64,000 bases of DNA from Hydrogenimonas sp. Lineage in GTDB: Bacteria; Campylobacterota; Campylobacteria; Campylobacterales; Hydrogenimonadaceae. The stretch is taken from positions 62,001-126,000 of the forward strand of contig AP019005.1 of the NCBI GenBank assembly GCA_003945285.1, written 5' to 3'. The notes beneath the pieces were generated by a model. The model worked only from the letters and a program-made list of their open reading frames with translations, was not told where the DNA came from and made no database searches. The translations under genes were made by a program, and so were the position numbers. Of this stretch, positions 25,501-33,817 are shown piece after piece; within the stretch, counting starts at the first letter, position 1; each line of letters starts with the position of its first letter.

Positions 25501-25987
25501 AAATATCGTTCTGATCGGCTTTATGGGCAGCGGCAAGAGCACGGTGGGGCGTCTGCTCGCCCGCAGAAGCGGCCGCTACTTTCTCGATGCGGATGCACTG
25601 ATCGAGTCGCAGCAGGGGCGGCCGATACCGGAGATTTTCGCGAAAGAGGGTGAGGGGTTTTTCAGGGCCCTGGAGCGCGAGAGTGCCGAATGGATGGCCG
25701 AATGTGTCAGGGGAACGGTGATCTCTACCGGAGGCGGGATGCCTATAGTAACGAAACGGCTCAGGGATATAGGGAGAGTCGTCTACCTGAAGATAGCGTT
25801 CGAAAAGATTCTTGAGCGTATTCCGCATTCGGAGCTGCAGAAGCGGCCGCTTTTTTCGGAGAGGAAGAGTGCGGAGGCTCTGTTTATGGAGCGTGAAAAG
25901 ATATACGGGGAGCTCGCCGAAATTGTCGTGGATGCCTCGGCCCCGCCTGAGGCGGTGGCAGAGGAGATTCTTCGCAAAATCGCCTGA
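25475..25987 (+). CDS. aroK: Shikimate kinase
   Basis: Phosphorylates shikimate in the chorismate pathway. 170 aa. Walker A FMGSGKSTVG, DADALIESQQGRPIPEIF (DxD motif and shikimate-binding Asp), STGGGMP (GGG loop) and LID-region SELQKRPLF. It overlaps the AMIN gene by 26 bp. Chorismate is also the substrate of MqnA at 53299. Confidence 0.94.
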   Translation: MGISSSCPENIVLIGFMGSGKSTVGRLLARRSGRYFLDADALIESQQGRPIPEIFAKEGEGFFRALERESAEWMAECVRGTVISTGGGMPIVTKRLRDIGRVVYLKIAFEKILERIPHSELQKRPLFSERKSAEALFMEREKIYGELAEIVVDASAPPEAVAEEILRKIA

Positions 25988-25998
25988 CTTGACGGGCT

Positions 25999-27159
25999 CT
26001 ACGCTCTTTGGGGCGAGATGGAGGTTATCGCTTTTATCGCGGCCATCGAGAAGAGAACCTCCAGCAGACTCGCGAGAACGAACGCTTCATAGTTGAAACG
26101 GTCTATACTGTTCGCATGGTATGCGATGGTCGCCACCGCTATGAGCAGTGTCAGGGGCATCGCCTGCGAAAATGCCAGAAGCATGGCATTTTTAAAGCCG
26201 CTGTGACGCACGAAAACGAGTGCCGAAACGAGACGCACGAAGATCATGATGGCCGTTATTATGACGGCCAGCATAACCAGACCCTCTTTCTGAAGCGCTT
26301 CGAGCGGAAAAGAGCTGCCGACATATATGAAGAAGATAGGTATGAGGAAGCCGAAACCGAAGCTGGAGAGCTTCGCCTCCAGATCCTCCTTGTGCGCAAA
26401 GAAGGTTGCTATAAATACACCGGCAATGAAGGCGCCGAACGCCACTTCCAGCCCCAGGTAGATCATGATTGCCAGCATAATGAAGAGCATCGCCATACTC
26501 AGGCGTATATCCTGCTCCTTCGTATCGAAGTAGGGCATCATCAGGTTTCTGATCTCCGGATACCACCAGAACAGCAGATGGAGCATATAGTAAAAGAGGA
26601 CCAGAAGGAGAATGAAGGCTGCAAGTATGGTGATCTTCGAGAAGAATTCGAAGCCTATGCCGTAATGTATCCCGGCACTTGCGAGAGTGAGGACTATGAT
26701 GCTTACCAGCTCTCCCAGTATACCTATGGTTATCGTAAGCTTTATCCAAGGGGTATCTTTTCCGTACTCTTTTGAAAGTGCGGCTATTATTCCGACCGAT
26801 ATGAGCGGAAATATGACCATGAATACAAAGCTCATTCCGAGCTGGTAGGCTATGAGTACGGAGAGTGCATAGAGCAGCCCTATATAGGCCGATCCGGCTT
26901 TGAGGGTAGCGGCATCGGTCTTCAGAAGCTTTTTGACGTTGACCTCGAGGCCTGCGACGAACATCAGGTAGAGAAAGCCGAATTCGGCTACAAGTTCGAA
27001 GAGTTTGTTATGCCCCTCTCCGAAGAGGCCGAACGCGCCCGCCGCCGCTCCGAGGACTATCTCTATGGGTGTTGTGGGGAAGTGCAGGATTCTCGCCAGA
27101 AAAGGGGCCACCCATATCAGAAGGGAGAGGGTGACAATGATCTGGACTTCAGTTGTCAT
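25999..27159 (-). CDS. Cation:proton antiporter (CPA2/Kef-type membrane domain)
   Basis: 386 aa and about twelve membrane segments. Monovalent cation:H+ antiporter features are TPIEIVLGAAAGAFGLFG, FGFLYLMFVAGLEVN (the FxxGLE stretch), LGLEVAFGAFIAGVFIATFF and FGFLIPIFFIYVGSSF. It has no C-terminal TrkA-N/RCK domain, so it is not a full KefB/KefC. I chose ATG 27159 (MTTEVQIIV), overlapping the bioB stop; five codons further upstream is possible. Transported ion unknown (Na+ or K+). Confidence 0.85.
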   Translation of the reverse strand: MTTEVQIIVTLSLLIWVAPFLARILHFPTTPIEIVLGAAAGAFGLFGEGHNKLFELVAEFGFLYLMFVAGLEVNVKKLLKTDAATLKAGSAYIGLLYALSVLIAYQLGMSFVFMVIFPLISVGIIAALSKEYGKDTPWIKLTITIGILGELVSIIVLTLASAGIHYGIGFEFFSKITILAAFILLLVLFYYMLHLLFWWYPEIRNLMMPYFDTKEQDIRLSMAMLFIMLAIMIYLGLEVAFGAFIAGVFIATFFAHKEDLEAKLSSFGFGFLIPIFFIYVGSSFPLEALQKEGLVMLAVIITAIMIFVRLVSALVFVRHSGFKNAMLLAFSQAMPLTLLIAVATIAYHANSIDRFNYEAFVLASLLEVLFSMAAIKAITSISPQRA

Positions 27160-27997
27160 GGCAGTCTGCGGCAATTTCGTAGCCGGCCGCTTCTATCATG
27201 CGGTGGTCACGCATGGGATCGCCGCCGGAGGTGGTTAGATAGTCGCCTATCACGATAGCGTCGGCCCCGGCTTCGAATATCTCCTGGTCACGCTCGCCGA
27301 AGGTTATCTGCCTGCCTCCGGCAATCATGATACGCTGTGAGGGGAGCATCCTTCTTGCGGTCCGTATCATCTCCAGCGCCTCTTCTATATCCATCGTATC
27401 TCTTCCAAGCGGCAGAGCTTCGTTGGGGTGATAGAAGTTGATCGGTACCGATACCGGCTCCAGAGACGCTATCGACTCCAGCAGGGAGATGCGCTCCTCC
27501 ATGCTCTCTCCAAGGCCGAAGATTCCGCCGGTACAGAGGTTGAGATCCGCCTTTTTTACATTTTCACACGTTTCGTAACGCTCACCCCAGCCGTGGGTCG
27601 TGCATATTTCAGGGTAGAAATTTTCGGAGCACTCCAGGTTGTGGTTGTAGCTGCCGACACCGCTCGACTTTAGAGCCCTCAGCTGCCCTACGGTGGCGGT
27701 ACCGTTGCATGCGATTATGTTGAGTTCGGGAACCGCCTTTTTGACAGCCTCGGCCGCTTCGCAGACGAAACGGAGCGTTTTGTCGTCAAGACCTTTGCCT
27801 GCGGTGACGAGACAGAAGCCGACGGCCGACCGGGTGCGTGCGGCTTTAGCCTCTTCGACTATCTTTTCGACCGGCTTGTGGTAGAAGCGCTCTATGGTTG
27901 CGCCGTAGCGCACACTCTGTGTGCAGAATCTGCAATCCTCCATGCAGTGGCCGCTGGAGATATTGCTGATGGCGCACAGAAAAATTTTCCTAGACAT
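27149..27997 (-). CDS. bioB: Biotin synthase
   Basis: Radical-SAM enzyme inserting sulfur into dethiobiotin. 282 aa from ATG 27997 (MSRKIFLCAISNISSG). The 4Fe-4S motif is CMEDCRFC (Cx3Cx2C); the auxiliary-cluster region includes YNHNLECSENFYPEICTTH, NLCTGGIFGLGES, PINFYHP and IMIAGGRQITF. Shorter than E. coli BioB (346), as in other Campylobacterota. It supplies the cofactor for AccB at 40732. Overlaps the neighbouring genes at both ends, so one transcript with the phosphodiesterase and antiporter is likely. Confidence 0.92.
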   Translation of the reverse strand: MSRKIFLCAISNISSGHCMEDCRFCTQSVRYGATIERFYHKPVEKIVEEAKAARTRSAVGFCLVTAGKGLDDKTLRFVCEAAEAVKKAVPELNIIACNGTATVGQLRALKSSGVGSYNHNLECSENFYPEICTTHGWGERYETCENVKKADLNLCTGGIFGLGESMEERISLLESIASLEPVSVPINFYHPNEALPLGRDTMDIEEALEMIRTARRMLPSQRIMIAGGRQITFGERDQEIFEAGADAIVIGDYLTTSGGDPMRDHRMIEAAGYEIAADCHDN

Positions 27998-28526
27998 TTT
28001 CCAAAACTCTTTCGCATATTTTTTTATTATATTGCCATGCACTCTCTTTGATGCGCCTTTGGCAGTGGACCACCTCTACGACTTCAGGCTCTATTCTCAG
28101 CAGGACCGCTTCGCTTACCGGTTTGTTTCTCGCACAGACCTCGCCGGGGTTCAGAAAAAGCTTCCCCTCTTTTGTGCACTCCATGGAGAATTTGTGCGTA
28201 TGGCCGAAGATGATTACATCGGCATCCGGGCTCAGAAACCATGGGTGGTGCATGAGTTTGAACCGCACCTTTCCTACGGTGAAGTAGTGCGGTTCACCGA
28301 AGAGGTTGTAACGCCCCTTCAGGTGGGCGAGCTTTCTGTCGTTGTTTCCGAGTACGGCCGTGTATGGCGCACCCGTATCCTCCATGTATGCAAGTATCTC
28401 CTCCCTGCCGATATCACCGGCATGGATGAGGTACTCGGCTCCATTGTCGAGCAGCATATCGATAGCTCTTTTCGCTCGCCCCACTTTTTTGTGTGTATCC
28501 GATACAACTCCCACTGTCAATCTCAA
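27990..28526 (-). CDS. Metallophosphoesterase, YfcE/MJ0936 family
   Basis: 178 aa from TTG 28526 (RLTVGVVSDTHKKVGR). Calcineurin-like motifs in order: SDTH, HAGDIG, LGNND, HHP, FGHTHK. This family hydrolyses phosphodiesters in vitro; the physiological substrate is usually unknown. The frame stays open upstream to 28613 but without conserved residues. A perfect palindrome covers the start codon (28519-28545), so initiation may depend on that structure. The stop overlaps bioB. Confidence 0.85.
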   Translation of the reverse strand: MRLTVGVVSDTHKKVGRAKRAIDMLLDNGAEYLIHAGDIGREEILAYMEDTGAPYTAVLGNNDRKLAHLKGRYNLFGEPHYFTVGKVRFKLMHHPWFLSPDADVIIFGHTHKFSMECTKEGKLFLNPGEVCARNKPVSEAVLLRIEPEVVEVVHCQRRIKESAWQYNKKICERVLENV

Positions 28527-28545
28527 AAGGAAACCTTTTGAGATT
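28519..28545. promoter_or_regulatory. 27-bp perfect inverted repeat over a start codon
   Basis: AATCTCAAAAGG-AAA-CCTTTTGAGATT. Arms of 12 bp with a 3-nt loop, covering the TTG start and the expected ribosome site of the phosphoesterase. It could be an operator, a terminator for topA read-through, or a translational switch. Confidence 0.5.
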
Positions 28546-28655
28546 CGATGAATGGTGCAGGAATGGTCACTGTACTCCCACTTTTTCCAAATGTAAGTCC
28601 GTATAGCGGGCAAGCGGTACTTTCCACTTTCCGCTTTTCGGTTTTCGGCGGCAGT

Positions 28656-30860
28656 TTAGGCTTCCGCATCTTCTCTGTGTTTGCACTTTATGCACTCGTA
28701 TACCTCTTTACCGCGGTATGTGCGTTTCGCCATTGCATAGCCGCACTCCGGGCACTCTTTTTCGGTCGGCTCGAATTTCGATATGAAGGTACACTTGGGG
28801 TAGTTGGAGCATCCGAAGAATTTGCCCCTTCTCGAGTCTCTCTCCAGAAGCTCTCCTCCGCACTCCGGGCATTTGACTTCGAGAGTTTTAGGCTTCTCCA
28901 GGGATCTGGTGTTTTTGCATTTCGGGTAGGCGCTGCAAGCCAGGAAAGAGCCCCTCCTGCCTCTCTTTACAACCATCGGTGCACCGCACTTTTCGCACTT
29001 TTCGTCGGTTGTCTGCTGCCGGGCCGCGCCCTCTTTCTCCTCCTTCTCCACCGCCTCGGTGTAGCGGCACTTGGGGAAGTTGGCGCAAGCTATGAAGTCG
29101 CCGTAACGTCCGCTGCGCAGCAGAAGCTCGCTGCCGCATTCAGGGCACTCTCTGCCGATAGGCTCAGCCTTTTTGAGGCTTTTGATCTCCTTTTTGCCCC
29201 TCTCCACCTTCTCGATGAAGGGTTCGTAGAAGTCGAGCAGCAGCTTCTGCCAATCCTCTTTGCGTTCGGCCACCTCATCCAGCTTCTCCTCCATCTGTGC
29301 CGTAAAGTTCGAGTCGACAATTTCGGGAAAGTACTTCTCCAGTGTCTCTATGACCGTGAAGGCTATGGGGGTCGGGATAAGCTGGCGCTTCTCTATCTTT
29401 ATGTAGTCACGCGATACCAGAATGGATATGGTCGGGGCGTAGGTGCTCGGACGCCCTATGCCGAGAGACTCCAGTTTCTTGATGAGACTAGCCTCGCTGT
29501 AGCGCGGAGGCGGCTCGGTGAAGTGGCGGTTCGCGGCCAGTTTTTCCAGCTTCGCCTCTTCGCCCTCTTTCAGCTCCGGCAGAAGGTTGTCTTTCTCGTC
29601 GTAGCCCATGACCCTGTAGAAGCCGTCGAAAACAAGCTTTCGTCCGCTAGCCTTGAATGTGCCGTGCCCGCTTGCGAAGAGAATTGTCTGCGACTCCAGA
29701 ATCGCATCGGCCATTTGGCTTGCCAGAAAACGGTTGTAGATGAGCCTGTATAGCTTCAACTCGTCAGCGGCAAGATATTTCGCGGCTATTTCGGGGGTGA
29801 AGTCGAGACGTGTCGGACGTATCGCTTCGTGCGCCTCCTGCGCCCCTTTGGCCTTTGAACTGTATATCTTCGGCTTTTTCGGAAGGTACCTCTCGCCGAA
29901 TGTTTTCAAAATCGTCTCTCTTGCGGCCTCCCGGGCCTCTTCGGCTATATTGAGACTGTCTGTTCTCATGTAGGTTATGACACCCATCTGCCCCTTGTCG
30001 GTCTTTACCCCCTCATAGAGCTTCTGAGCCAGCATCATCGTCTTTTTTGGGGAGTATCCGAGGCGTCCGGAAGCGCTCTGCTGAAGAGTCGAGGTCATGA
30101 AAGGAGGCGGAGTGGAGCTCTTTCTCTCCCTCTTTTCGATACTCTTTACCCGGTAACTCTCGGCTTTCAGGGTGGACTCCATCTCTCTCGCTTCGCCGGC
30201 ATCTTTGATTGTCATCTTTTCGATCTTTTTGCCCTTGTACTCTACGAGGGAGGCTGCGATTTCAGGTTTGAAAACCGCATCTATGCTCCAGTACTCGACA
30301 GGCTTGAAAGCTTTTATCTCCCGTTCGCGGTCGACTACAAGCTTGAGTGCGGCGGACTGCACCCTTCCCGCACTCAGCCCTTTCTGGATCTTCGATGCCA
30401 GAAGCGGGGAGAGCTTGTAGCCCACTATGCGGTCGAGAAGGCGCCTCGCCTGTTGGGCGTTCACCTGATCCATATTGATCTTGCGGGGATGCGCCAGTGC
30501 GTGCTCGATCGCCTTTTTGGTTATCTCGTGAAAGACGATTCGCGGCAGCTTTTCGGGGTCTTTGCCGATAGCTTTCGCTATGTGGTAGCCGATAGCCTCG
30601 CCTTCGCGGTCCTCATCCGTCGCGATATATACCTTTTCACTCTTGCCGGCAAGCTCTTTTATCTCCTTCACTATCGCGCTGTGATCCTTGTCGACGCGGT
30701 ATTGCGGCTCGAACCGGTTGTTTTCGAACTTTATGCCGAAGCTGTGTTTGGGCAGATCCCTGATGTGCCCTTTGGACGCTATAACTTCGTAATCTTTGCC
30801 TAGAAAGTTCTTGATGGTTCTCGCTTTGGCGGGTGATTCGACTATTATGAGGTTTTTCAA
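28656..30860 (-). CDS. topA: DNA topoisomerase I
   Basis: Type IA enzyme relaxing negative supercoils. 734 aa. Toprim domain: LIIVESPAKARTIKNFLG, IATDEDREGEAIGYH (DxDxEG). Active-site Tyr in GVITYMRTDS. C-terminal tail with four Cys4 modules (CPECGSELLL...CANFPKC; CEKCGAPMV...CSAYPKC; CPECGGELLE...CSNYPKC; CPECGYAMA...CIKCK). Divergent from fliD with a 128-bp gap. The 110 bp downstream (28546-28655) is free of genes. Confidence 0.97.
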   Translation of the reverse strand: MKNLIIVESPAKARTIKNFLGKDYEVIASKGHIRDLPKHSFGIKFENNRFEPQYRVDKDHSAIVKEIKELAGKSEKVYIATDEDREGEAIGYHIAKAIGKDPEKLPRIVFHEITKKAIEHALAHPRKINMDQVNAQQARRLLDRIVGYKLSPLLASKIQKGLSAGRVQSAALKLVVDREREIKAFKPVEYWSIDAVFKPEIAASLVEYKGKKIEKMTIKDAGEAREMESTLKAESYRVKSIEKRERKSSTPPPFMTSTLQQSASGRLGYSPKKTMMLAQKLYEGVKTDKGQMGVITYMRTDSLNIAEEAREAARETILKTFGERYLPKKPKIYSSKAKGAQEAHEAIRPTRLDFTPEIAAKYLAADELKLYRLIYNRFLASQMADAILESQTILFASGHGTFKASGRKLVFDGFYRVMGYDEKDNLLPELKEGEEAKLEKLAANRHFTEPPPRYSEASLIKKLESLGIGRPSTYAPTISILVSRDYIKIEKRQLIPTPIAFTVIETLEKYFPEIVDSNFTAQMEEKLDEVAERKEDWQKLLLDFYEPFIEKVERGKKEIKSLKKAEPIGRECPECGSELLLRSGRYGDFIACANFPKCRYTEAVEKEEKEGAARQQTTDEKCEKCGAPMVVKRGRRGSFLACSAYPKCKNTRSLEKPKTLEVKCPECGGELLERDSRRGKFFGCSNYPKCTFISKFEPTEKECPECGYAMAKRTYRGKEVYECIKCKHREDAEA

Positions 30861-30929
30861 TACTGTTTCCTAATACATTATATATGGGAGCGAAAGTTTT
30901 GTGGACGCAATTCTAACATAAAGAGCTCT

Positions 30930-30956
30930 TAAACTATTTTAAGGTTTGGCCGATAT
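30930..30956 (+). promoter_or_regulatory. Sigma-28 (FliA) promoter of fliD
   Basis: TAAACTAT, 11-bp spacer, GCCGATAT. Very near the FliA consensus TAAAGTTT-N11-GCCGATAA. It lies 33 bp before the fliD ATG. Confidence 0.8.
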
Positions 30957-30988
30957 CTTTATAAAGAAGCCAACCAAAGGATTGAGAA

Positions 30989-32374
30989 ATGGCAGATTTC
31001 GGAGCACTCAGCTCCCTCGGACTGGGGAGCAACGGGGCACTCAGCTACGATATTATCGACAAATTGAGACAGGTAGACGAGGATACCCAGATTAAACCTA
31101 TCGACACTCAGATAGAGACCGTCAAGAATCAAAGTGTCGAGCTGGACAAGATAACAGCTATGGCTGCATCGATGAAGAGCTCTCTTTTCGAACTTTCCGA
31201 TACGGTTCTTTTCGCCAGGCGCAGTGTGGATGTAAGCGGATCGGATATAGAGGTCTCTGTAGAAGACGGAACCAAGGTGCAGGATATCGATATACAGGTT
31301 AAGAACCTCGCCAGGGCGGATATCAAGCAGTCTAAGGGGTTTGCGACCCAAGATAGTGTTGTTACTACCGTGGATACAGATATGACGATTACGATAAACG
31401 GCCAGGATACTACGATTGCCGTAGCCGCCGGAACGACCCTGAGGGAGTTGGCCGACCAGATCAACAACGAGATGGGCGGAAGGGTTGAGGCGACACTGCT
31501 AAATACGGGTGGGACAGACCCCTACAGGCTTATTCTTAAAACGACGGAAACGGGTGCGGATCAGGCAATGAGCTTCTCGTTCGACGACGGTGACGCCGCT
31601 ACGACCAACGATGACTTCCTGGACCTGACGATCCCGGAAGCGAGCGTTCAGGATGCGCGTGACGCTCTCTTTTCGTTCAATGGAGTGGATATTACAAGAT
31701 CCTCCAACGTCGTGGACGATCTTGTAGTCGGCATGACACTCACACTCAAAAACGAAAGTACCACACACAACTATGTTTCGATAAAACAGGATAATGAAGC
31801 GATTGCAGATCAGGTACAGGGCTTCGTGGACCAGTACAACGAACTGATGGGTGAATTGACTGCCGCCACCAAGTACGATGCCGACAACAACAGCGCAGGA
31901 ATCTTCCAGGGTAACGCCACGATAGTATCGCTGAAGCTCTCGATCAATAGAATTGCCCTGGGTACGGCACCAAACGGGAAGGGGCTGGCGGACTTCGGAA
32001 TGGATGTTACCCGTGACGGAATTATGAGTTTCGACAGAGGCAAGTTGATAGATGCCCTGGAGAGTGACAGCGATACAGTTGCGGAGACATTTGCCGGGGA
32101 CGAGAACAACCCGGGGGTCTTTGCATCTTTGAAAGATTACCTGACCGATGCCGCTACAGGCGGAGATTCGATGCTTTCCAATATGGACAATCTGCTGAAA
32201 GAGCGGGAGAACTCCCTCGAGGAGAGAAGAAGCAGAACCCTGGAGTCTATAGATACGAAGTATGAGATAATGGCAAACCGGTTTGCCGCGTATGACGCGA
32301 TGATAGGTAGGCTCAACGCATCCTATCAGTCACTTCAGTCGATGATAGACGCGCAGGCATCCTCGAACAATTAG
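30989..32374 (+). CDS. fliD: Flagellar hook-associated protein 2 (filament cap)
   Basis: Caps the filament and guides flagellin assembly. 461 aa. N-terminal D0 region (MADFGALSSLGLGSNGALSYDIIDKLRQVDE), N-terminal FliD domain with VKNLARADIKQSKGFA and TTLRELADQINN, central beta-rich domain, and the C-terminal domain (VQGFVDQYNELMGELTAAT, DFGMDVTRDGIMSFDRGKL) ending in a coiled coil (YDAMIGRLNASYQSLQSMI). ATG follows AAAGGATTGAG. Its sigma-28 promoter agrees with late-class flagellar control. The 232-bp gap to fliC carries only the fliC promoter. Confidence 0.95.
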   Translation: MADFGALSSLGLGSNGALSYDIIDKLRQVDEDTQIKPIDTQIETVKNQSVELDKITAMAASMKSSLFELSDTVLFARRSVDVSGSDIEVSVEDGTKVQDIDIQVKNLARADIKQSKGFATQDSVVTTVDTDMTITINGQDTTIAVAAGTTLRELADQINNEMGGRVEATLLNTGGTDPYRLILKTTETGADQAMSFSFDDGDAATTNDDFLDLTIPEASVQDARDALFSFNGVDITRSSNVVDDLVVGMTLTLKNESTTHNYVSIKQDNEAIADQVQGFVDQYNELMGELTAATKYDADNNSAGIFQGNATIVSLKLSINRIALGTAPNGKGLADFGMDVTRDGIMSFDRGKLIDALESDSDTVAETFAGDENNPGVFASLKDYLTDAATGGDSMLSNMDNLLKERENSLEERRSRTLESIDTKYEIMANRFAAYDAMIGRLNASYQSLQSMIDAQASSNN

Positions 32375-32529
32375 CGGCTTAAGTTGCAAAAGCGGTGCAT
32401 ACTCCGGCCGACACACTCTCGGCCCTTCCGCCGCGAACACGCCCGCGGCGACTCTCTCCCATACCGACTTATAAAACTCTGTGCGACACGGAGAAAAAAT
32501 TTCAAACTACTCTATTTTGAGATTTGGGT

Positions 32530-32556
32530 TAACATAATTTCGGAAATGTCCGATAT
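32530..32556 (+). promoter_or_regulatory. Sigma-28 (FliA) promoter of fliC
   Basis: TAACATAA, 11-bp spacer, TCCGATAT, 50 bp before the flagellin ATG. Slightly poorer than the fliD promoter in the -35 half. A strong ribosome site (AAGGAGGAAA) follows. Confidence 0.75.
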
Positions 32557-32606
32557 ATATGTAAGAGCAAGGATGCTCTTTACCCAAATAAACCAAGGAG
32601 GAAATC

Positions 32607-33749
32607 ATGGGATTTCGAATCAACACAAACATTGCCGCGATGAATGCACATCGCAATTCGCTTCAGACGAACCTCAACCTAAACAAAGATCTTGAGCAGC
32701 TCAGCTCCGGACTTCGTATCAACAGGGCTGCGGACGACGCTTCGGGGCTCGCGATCGCGAATACATTGAGACAACAGTCGCAGGGCCTGGGACAGGCCAT
32801 TGCAAACGCCAACGACGGAATCGGCGTTATGCAGACCGCTGACGGAGCGCTGGAGGAGTACGAGAATATAATCAACACGATCCGTACCAAGGCTATCCAG
32901 GCCGCTTCCGACGGACAGAACGCCGATACGCGTGCCAAAATTCAGGCAGACATAGACAGACTGCTCGAAGAGGCCCAGAATATCGCTTCGACGACTTCGT
33001 TCAACGGACAGACTCTTCTTAACGGCGGCTTCCATGACAAAAGCTTCCATATCGGCGCCTACAGCGGCGAAACGGTGAATATTTCGATCAAGGATGCCCA
33101 GATAGCCAACATTGCAGAGTTTGCGATGGAGACTGCTACAAGCGGTATAGCTTCAGGTGCCACTGCTATGACTTTGAGTGTCAGTATGGGCGGTACCGTC
33201 ATAGATGTATCCGCTACAGGAGCTACCGGCAATACCAGCCTTGAAAACGCCAAAAAAATCGTCGATGCCTTCAATGCGGAAGCACAGTCACTAAACGTCG
33301 CTATTCGCGCCACCGTAGTGGAAACGACGGCCAACTCCGGCAACTATTCCGTCAGGCTTGACTCCGCCTATGATTTCGTTGTTAATACGAACAGCGTTAA
33401 TCTGACGACAGGTACGGCTGCCGTGGATACGGCCAACAACCTTTCAACCGTGGATGTCACGAGCCGTAACAGCGCAGAAAAGGCTATTATCATCACCGAC
33501 TACGCTCTGCGGGATATAGACAGCATCCGCTCGGATATAGGTTCGGTCCAGAACCAGCTCGAGTCGACCATCCGTAACATTTCGGTGACCCAGGTAAATG
33601 TCGCCGCGGCCGAAAGCCAGATCCGTGACGTCGACTTTGCGGCGGTGTCGGCAAGCTTCAACAAGAACAATATTCTTTCACAATCAGGAAGCTATGCGCT
33701 GAGCCAGGCAAACGCCGTTCAGCAAAATGTTCTGAGACTGTTGCAGTAG
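32607..33749 (+). CDS. fliC: Flagellin
   Basis: Filament subunit, 380 aa. Conserved N-terminal D0/D1 (MGFRINTNIAAMNAHRNSL, LEQLSSGLRINRAADDASGLAIA) and C-terminal D1/D0 (RNSAEKAIIITDYALRDIDS, VAAAESQIRDVDFA, ANAVQQNVLRLLQ), around a short variable middle (about residues 180-290, Ser/Thr-rich). The segment equivalent to the TLR5-binding site reads NTIRTKAIQAASDGQ, the epsilonproteobacterial form. The Ser/Thr-rich middle is a plausible target of the Maf protein next door. Confidence 0.97.
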   Translation: MGFRINTNIAAMNAHRNSLQTNLNLNKDLEQLSSGLRINRAADDASGLAIANTLRQQSQGLGQAIANANDGIGVMQTADGALEEYENIINTIRTKAIQAASDGQNADTRAKIQADIDRLLEEAQNIASTTSFNGQTLLNGGFHDKSFHIGAYSGETVNISIKDAQIANIAEFAMETATSGIASGATAMTLSVSMGGTVIDVSATGATGNTSLENAKKIVDAFNAEAQSLNVAIRATVVETTANSGNYSVRLDSAYDFVVNTNSVNLTTGTAAVDTANNLSTVDVTSRNSAEKAIIITDYALRDIDSIRSDIGSVQNQLESTIRNISVTQVNVAAAESQIRDVDFAAVSASFNKNNILSQSGSYALSQANAVQQNVLRLLQ

Positions 33750-33762
33750 GCTGCCTGAGAGG

Positions 33763-33816
33763 GTGTATGCGGCATCAGGCCGGCTGGTGCCGCGGCCTGT
33801 TCTCATACACACGCTC
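33763..33816. terminator. Bidirectional terminator between fliC and maf
   Basis: Nested stems in the 68-bp gap between convergent genes: GTGTATG (33763-33769) with CATACAC (33804-33810), and inside it GCGGCATCAG-GCCGG-CTGGTGCCGC. Serves fliC on plus; little T tract is visible on either side. Confidence 0.55.
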
Positions 33817-33817
33817 T

